From Nostoc sp. TH1S01 (lineage in GTDB: Bacteria; Cyanobacteriota; Cyanobacteriia; Cyanobacteriales; Nostocaceae): a stretch of DNA of 36,670 nt. Shown here piece after piece: positions 32,903 through 36,670 of the stretch (positions are counted from its first letter, which is position 1; every line of letters starts with the position of its first letter). The notes beneath the pieces were generated by a model, which worked only from the letters and a program-made list of their open reading frames with translations, ran no database searches and was not told where the DNA came from. The stretch is taken from positions 1-36,670 of the forward strand of contig JAGKSW010000166.1 in NCBI GenBank assembly GCA_018993265.1, given 5' to 3'. The position numbers were made by a program, and so were the translations under genes.

Positions 32903-33460
32903 CTATCTTCGCACATTCCGTTGCAAAGTATCAACTAAACGCTTGATTTTTATATCGAGCGAGTAGCCCCGACGCGATGAAACTATAAAAGTTCTAGCGT
33001 AACGGTCATGCAAAGCTTGCCGTAACTGGGGATCGGAGAAAGCTGCACCACAGTCTATTGCCAGAGGAAGTAATAGCAGTATAGCAGTGGGATTCGCTCT
33101 CAGGTTGCCGAGGGCGATCGACACCAACAAAGCACCAAAGCCAATTATAGCTTCTCGCTTCACCAGTGCCAGCAACTCTGGAATTCTCCCCACGACTTGT
33201 CCATTTTCTACTTCTAGGATTTTTAAATCAAAAGCCCAGCGTCCCAAACTTTGCCCTTGATTGTTAAATACCACCACTACCCGCAAAATCAGCCAACAAA
33301 AGATAAAAACTAAAATTTGGACAAATTGAATCCCAAGGCTACTACTACCAAATAGCGAACTGACTAACCAAGCACCTAAAAAATCCAAACCCAAAGCCAG
33401 ACCGCGCCGCCAAATCTCAGCTTTGGGATAGTGTTTTTGCGGAATTCTTTCGATAGTCAT
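32903..33460 (-). CDS. RDD family membrane protein
   Basis: A 185-residue protein with three or four membrane segments. The RDD signature residues are visible: [18 protein letters not shown] (Arg and Asp of the first helix), the [20 protein letters not shown] loop and a terminal [11 protein letters not shown] (Asp-Arg). RDD proteins are thought to affect transport or sodium tolerance, but most are uncharacterised. It is divergent from moeA, with a 100-bp gap, and lies 44 bp upstream of rpmG on the same strand. Confidence 0.88.
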   Translation of the reverse strand: MTIERIPQKHYPKAEIWRRGLALGLDFLGAWLVSSLFGSSSLGIQFVQILVFIFCWLILRVVVVFNNQGQSLGRWAFDLKILEVENGQVVGRIPELLALVKREAIIGFGALLVSIALGNLRANPTAILLLLPLAIDCGAAFSDPQLRQALHDRYARTFIVSSRRGYSLDIKIKRLVDTLQRNVRR

Positions 33461-33560
33461 ATAAAACAGGTATTTTTATTTAGCGGTTGGGAAATAATCT
33501 ATGCTTCTGCTTTTAATATTAAGGTGATATTTTGCAGGTGCAGTACCGGAGTCATTCGTC

Positions 33561-34802
33561 ATGTTGCCAGTTAGCGATGCAGAAGCAATTATTTTAAATT
33601 TGGTACAACCGTTAGATGCGGAACAAGATATAGAAATTGTAGATTTATTGGCGGCAAGCGATCGCATTCTGGCAAATCCTATCACCAGCCAGCTAGATTT
33701 CCCTCATTGGGATAATTCGGCAATGGATGGCTACGCAGTCCGTTACGCAGATGTACAGCAAGCTAACGCCCAAAACCCAGCTATCTTAGAAATAGTCGAA
33801 GAAATTCCCGCCGGATATCAACCTAAAATTACAATTCAACCAGGACAAGCCGCACGAATTTTTACTGGTGCGGTAATTCCAGCAGGTGCAGATACTGTAG
33901 TGATGCAAGAAAGGACAAGCCGCGAGGAAAATCGCGTGTTTATTAAAGTCGCACCACAACCACAAGAATTTGTCCGCCGCAAAGCATCTTATTATCAAGC
34001 CGGAAACCAACTTTTACCCGCAGGAATTCAATTAAAAGCGGCGGAAATTGCTGTTTTAGCAGCAGCACAGTGTCCCCAAGTCAAAGTTTACCGCCGTCCA
34101 AAAGTTGCAATTTTTTCTACTGGTGATGAATTAGTCACACCAAATACACCATTACAACCAGGACAAATTGTCGATTCTAATAATTATGCCCTGGCAACTT
34201 TAGTTAAAGAAAGTGGTGCAGAGCCTTTATTATTAGGCATTGTGAAAGATAATCCTGTGGCTTTACAACAAACAATTGCTTACGCCATAGCGAATGCTGA
34301 TATTGTGCTTTCTTCTGGTGGAGTTTCTGTTGGTGAATATGATTACGTTGATAAAATTCTTGAAGCTTTAGGGGCAGAAATTCATATTCGTGCTGTGGAA
34401 ATGACACCAGGGAAACCATTAACTGTGGCGAATTTTCCTCACCAAAATTCAGCAATTTATTTTGGTTTACCAGGAAATCCTGTTTCGGCTTTGGTAACTT
34501 TTTGGCGATTTGTACAACCTGTAATTAAAAAGTTAGCTGGACTTGCTGAGGGTTGGGAGGCAAGATTTGTAAAAGTGCGATCGCATGATGAATTACGCGC
34601 CAATGGTAAACGCGAAACTTACATTTGGGGGCGTTTAAATTTACTTAATGGCGCTTATAAATTTCACAAAGCTGGCGGGACTCACAATTCTGGTAATCTA
34701 ATTAACTTAGCTCAAACCAATGCCTTAGCTGTTTTACCTATCGGTCAAACCTTAATTTCACCAGGAGAAGAAGTCCAAGTTTTGTTAATTGCTGCGGTGT
34801 AA
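33561..34802 (+). CDS. moeA: Molybdopterin molybdenumtransferase MoeA
   Basis: A 413-residue enzyme that inserts molybdate into adenylylated molybdopterin to form active molybdenum cofactor, needed for nitrate reductase among others. Conserved segments are DFPHWDNSAMDGYAVRYADV near residue 47-66, GQAARIFTGAVIPAGADTVV, STGDELVTPNTPLQPGQI and SSGGVSVGEYDYV with GLPGNPVSALV. Length is normal. ATG at 33561 follows a GGAG at 33548-33551. Single-gene unit, divergent from the RDD gene. Confidence 0.97.
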   Translation: MLPVSDAEAIILNLVQPLDAEQDIEIVDLLAASDRILANPITSQLDFPHWDNSAMDGYAVRYADVQQANAQNPAILEIVEEIPAGYQPKITIQPGQAARIFTGAVIPAGADTVVMQERTSREENRVFIKVAPQPQEFVRRKASYYQAGNQLLPAGIQLKAAEIAVLAAAQCPQVKVYRRPKVAIFSTGDELVTPNTPLQPGQIVDSNNYALATLVKESGAEPLLLGIVKDNPVALQQTIAYAIANADIVLSSGGVSVGEYDYVDKILEALGAEIHIRAVEMTPGKPLTVANFPHQNSAIYFGLPGNPVSALVTFWRFVQPVIKKLAGLAEGWEARFVKVRSHDELRANGKRETYIWGRLNLLNGAYKFHKAGGTHNSGNLINLAQTNALAVLPIGQTLISPGEEVQVLLIAAV

Positions 34803-35114
34803 ATTATGAGCTTTGACCGCGTTGAGAAAAGCTGTTGAGAATATTGTTGACCTGAACATTGCAGGAGTGCCGAAGAAAGGACGAGCAAGTTTTGGAATCA
34901 CAAACTACTAAATTTCCTAAATGTAACGTAGCACACTTGACAGTCGTCTCAGTCAAGCATAAGGCATCTTGATGAGAGATGACGTAAACTTTTTCAACAT
35001 AAACACCCGACTCTAGTTATAATTTCCTATAAGTTGAAAAAACTCTTAAGATTAGCGTAACTTTTACGCTTGTCTCATACCGACTAGCTGACAACCACAT
35101 TAGGAGGACTATCT
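34803..35114. other. 312-bp leader of the aldolase gene
   Basis: No gene is visible. It holds the aldolase promoter region, with a perfect TATAAT at 35018-35023, and the strong ribosome-binding site AGGAGG at 35102-35107. The first half has no feature I recognise. Confidence 0.55.
35018..35023 (+). promoter_or_regulatory. Candidate -10 box of the aldolase gene
   Basis: TATAAT matches the sigma-70/SigA -10 consensus exactly and lies about 90 bp upstream of the ATG. A TTCAAC at 34993-34998 could be a weak -35 box with a 19-bp spacer. The implied 5' leader would be about 85 nt. Confidence 0.45.
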
Positions 35115-36194
35115 ATGGCGCTGGTACCAATGCGGCTGCTGTTGGATCACGCGGCTGAGAACGGTTACGGCATCCCAGCTTTTAACGTTAACAACCTGGA
35201 GCAAATTCAGGCGATTATGAAGGCGGCTGAAGAAACAGATAGCCCCGTCATTTTGCAAGCTTCTCGTGGCGCTCGTAACTATGCAGGTGAAAACTTCCTG
35301 CGCCACCTGATTTTGGCTGCTGTAGAGACCTATCCTCACATTCCCATTGTGATGCACCAAGATCATGGTAATGCTCCTTCTACCTGCTACTCAGCTATCA
35401 AGAACAACTTCACCAGCGTGATGATGGACGGTTCTTTGGAAGCTGATGCTAAAACCCCAGCCAGCTTCGAGTACAACGTTAACGTTACCCGCGAAGTTGT
35501 AAATGTAGCTCATGCTTTGGGCGTAAGCGTTGAAGGTGAACTCGGTTGCTTGGGTTCTCTGGAAACTGGCGCGGGTGAAGCGGAAGATGGTCACGGTTTT
35601 GAAGGTACTCTCGACCACTCCCAACTGTTAACTGACCCCGATGAAGCAGTTAACTTCGTAGAAGCAACCCAAGTAGATGCTTTGGCTGTAGCGATCGGTA
35701 CAAGCCACGGTGCTTACAAGTTTACCCGCAAGCCTACAGGTGAAATTTTGGCTATCAGCCGCATCGAAGAAATTCACCGTCGTCTACCTAACACCCACTT
35801 GGTAATGCACGGTTCTTCTTCCGTACCTGAAGATTTAATCGCTTTGATTAACGAGTACGGTGGTGCTATTCCTGAAACCTACGGCGTACCTGTCGAAGAA
35901 ATTCAAAAAGGTATCAAGAGCGGTGTTCGTAAAGTTAACATCGACACCGACAACCGTTTGGCTATCACCGCAGCTGTGCGCGAAGCTTTAGCAAAAGCTC
36001 CCAAGGAATTTGACCCACGTCACTTCCTCAAGCCTTCCATCAAATATATGCAGAAGGTTTGTGCTGAACGCTATGTACAATTCGGTACTGCTGGTAACGC
36101 AAGCAAGATTAAGCAAGTTACTTTAGAAGATTTTGCTGCTAAATATGCTAAAGGCGAACTAAACGCTGTCACCAAGGCTGCTGCTAAAGTTTAA
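35115..36194 (+). CDS. fbaA: Class II fructose-bisphosphate aldolase
   Basis: A 359-residue zinc enzyme that splits and forms fructose 1,6-bisphosphate, and in cyanobacteria also sedoheptulose 1,7-bisphosphate in the Calvin cycle. Zinc and substrate-binding motifs are seen in [35 protein letters not shown], and [14 protein letters not shown]; the phosphate-binding end is [18 protein letters not shown]. Codon use is biased towards high expression, and AGGAGG precedes ATG at 35115. Two hairpins follow the stop. Synonyms in cyanobacteria include cbbA and fda. Confidence 0.98.
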   Translation: MALVPMRLLLDHAAENGYGIPAFNVNNLEQIQAIMKAAEETDSPVILQASRGARNYAGENFLRHLILAAVETYPHIPIVMHQDHGNAPSTCYSAIKNNFTSVMMDGSLEADAKTPASFEYNVNVTREVVNVAHALGVSVEGELGCLGSLETGAGEAEDGHGFEGTLDHSQLLTDPDEAVNFVEATQVDALAVAIGTSHGAYKFTRKPTGEILAISRIEEIHRRLPNTHLVMHGSSSVPEDLIALINEYGGAIPETYGVPVEEIQKGIKSGVRKVNIDTDNRLAITAAVREALAKAPKEFDPRHFLKPSIKYMQKVCAERYVQFGTAGNASKIKQVTLEDFAAKYAKGELNAVTKAAAKV

Positions 36195-36211
36195 TTTAGC
36201 TAAAGAATTAT

Positions 36212-36233
36212 AGGGAACACGTTAGTGTTTCCT
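36212..36233 (+). terminator. Hairpin directly after the aldolase gene
   Basis: AGGGAACAC and GTGTTTCCT form a 9-bp stem with one G-U pair and a GTTA loop, 18 bp after the stop. It is followed by TTT only, so it may protect or pause the transcript ahead of the stronger terminator. Confidence 0.55.
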
Positions 36234-36260
36234 TTAACTGAGGGTTTTAATATTAAAAAT

Positions 36261-36293
36261 AAACCGGGAAACATTAAAGTTTCTCGGTTTTTT
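36261..36293 (+). terminator. Rho-independent terminator of the aldolase gene
   Basis: AAACCGGGAAAC and GTTTCTCGGTTT form a 12-bp stem with one G-U pair and a 6-base loop, followed by a run of six T residues (36288-36293). This is a textbook intrinsic terminator. Confidence 0.88.
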
Positions 36294-36346
36294 GTTGAAA
36301 GTAAGACTTATGCACAGGAAGAAAACTTTAGGACTTCATAGCATTT

Positions 36347-36556
36347 TTGTCTAAAATAGAACTAAAAAATTTTGAAATTAATAAAGAAGAGTTTCAGAAC
36401 TTGGCTCAACGGGAAAATCCTCAAATTAGTTCGCGCAAAACCATTTTAGTGTTAGCCTCCAGCCCCACCAATGAAGCGAGATTGCGCTTAGATAAAGAGG
36501 TGCGAGAAATTTATGAGTTTAGGCGATCGCAGTTTGGATCGCATTGGCTTAGGTAG
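36347..36556 (+). pseudogene. N-terminal fragment of a CHAT-type protein, broken
   Basis: The 69-residue frame (TTG start, unlikely to be real) contains KTILVLASSPTNEARLRLDK followed by EVREI, the opening strand and helix of the CHAT-like/effector-associated domain found at the N-terminus of many Nostoc conflict proteins, normally continued as EGLRRSQ and then a long protease-like domain. Here it continues as EFRRSQFGSHWLR and stops at 36556. The homology breaks at a HIP1 site (36523-36530), where a NACHT segment begins in another frame. This looks like a gene collapsed by deletion. Confidence 0.55.
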
Positions 36557-36670
36557 AGAACGGCAAAGAGTTTCAGGACTAGCGGTACTGGCGAAAAATA
36601 CGAATCTCATGGTGGTGGGTAAACCAGGTTCAGGGAAGACCACTTATTTGCAACCCACATTCCGCACTTC
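36513..36670 (+). pseudogene. NACHT/STAND NTPase fragment, runs off the window
   Basis: From an ATG at 36513, overlapping the preceding frame, the sequence reads SLDRIGLGRERQRVSGLAVL then LMVVGKPGSGKTTYLQ, which is the linker and Walker A (P-loop) start of a NACHT ATPase. After TTYLQ the frame gives PTFRT, which no longer fits the family; two surplus bases near 36656 would restore a helix-like continuation, so a second frameshift is possible. The rest lies beyond the window edge. NACHT proteins are signal-sensing ATPases with roles in immunity-like conflict systems. Confidence 0.6.

Noticed and set aside
32692-32946. 84-residue plus-strand frame across rpmG
   Set aside because: It is antisense to the ribosomal protein L33 gene and has no coding signature.
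34803-35114. tRNA or small RNA gene before the aldolase gene
   Set aside because: No cloverleaf or T-arm sequence (GGTTCRA) with matching stems; only promoter-like sequence is visible.
36301-36320. Possible second copy of the MITE end (GACTTATGCAC)
   Set aside because: It resembles AGGACTTACAC only loosely and has no inverted partner nearby within the window.

Overview
The window is chromosomal DNA from a cyanobacterium, most likely a filamentous, heterocyst-forming Nostocales relative (Nostoc, Anabaena or Calothrix type). The evidence is the very frequent HIP1 octamer GCGATCGC inside and between genes, GGGAGTA/GGGAATA heptamer repeats, 'CATCTGCGTT'-type and 'CGCAAAGACGC'-type spacer repeats, an NDH-1 CO2-uptake operon (ndhF/ndhD/CO2 hydration protein), Uma2-family genes and a CHAT/NACHT-type fragment. 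There is no tRNA, rRNA, CRISPR array, prophage or intact insertion sequence that I can recognise. The species cannot be named from the sequence alone.

Layout. 1-1228: glyQ and a MITE-like inverted-repeat element. 1236-5184 (minus): a branched-chain/neutral amino-acid ABC transporter (lipoprotein, two permeases, one ATPase). 5625-7444: a divergent pair, an orphan FAD oxidoreductase and a GNAT acetyltransferase. 7828-13217: ndhF - ndhD - CDP-alcohol phosphatidyltransferase-like gene - cupB, a CO2-uptake NDH-1 operon with an unexpected lipid-enzyme-like member. 13586-15733: a single protein carrying an amino-methyltransferase followed by a PD-(D/E)XK nuclease. 16155-17912: a radical SAM enzyme resembling archaeal tetraether lipid synthase plus a small membrane protein. 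17916-20259 (minus): aspartoacylase, Uma2 protein and a membrane protein. 20376-24781: hemE, a hicBA toxin-antitoxin pair, a nucleotide-sugar-epimerase-like protein and a B12-binding radical SAM protein. 24866-28506: an accessory stretch with Uma2, a RelE-type toxin-antitoxin pair, a broken gene tail and an OLD-like ATPase/Toprim protein, punctuated by three copies of the same gene-tail repeat. 28532-33460 (minus): a FadL-type outer-membrane protein, an RNase II/R-type exonuclease, rpsR, rpmG and an RDD membrane protein. 33561-36194: moeA and the class II fructose-bisphosphate aldolase gene with a good terminator. 36347-36670: a broken CHAT/NACHT gene running off the edge.

How it fits together. 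Most of the window is core metabolism (translation, tetrapyrrole, molybdenum cofactor, Calvin cycle, CO2 uptake, amino-acid uptake). The most interesting parts are accessory: the fused methyltransferase-nuclease, the OLD-like protein with its toxin-antitoxin neighbour and repeat boundaries, the tetraether-synthase-like radical SAM gene, and the lipid-enzyme gene inside the CO2-uptake operon. All functions come from reading motifs by eye; no database search was possible.
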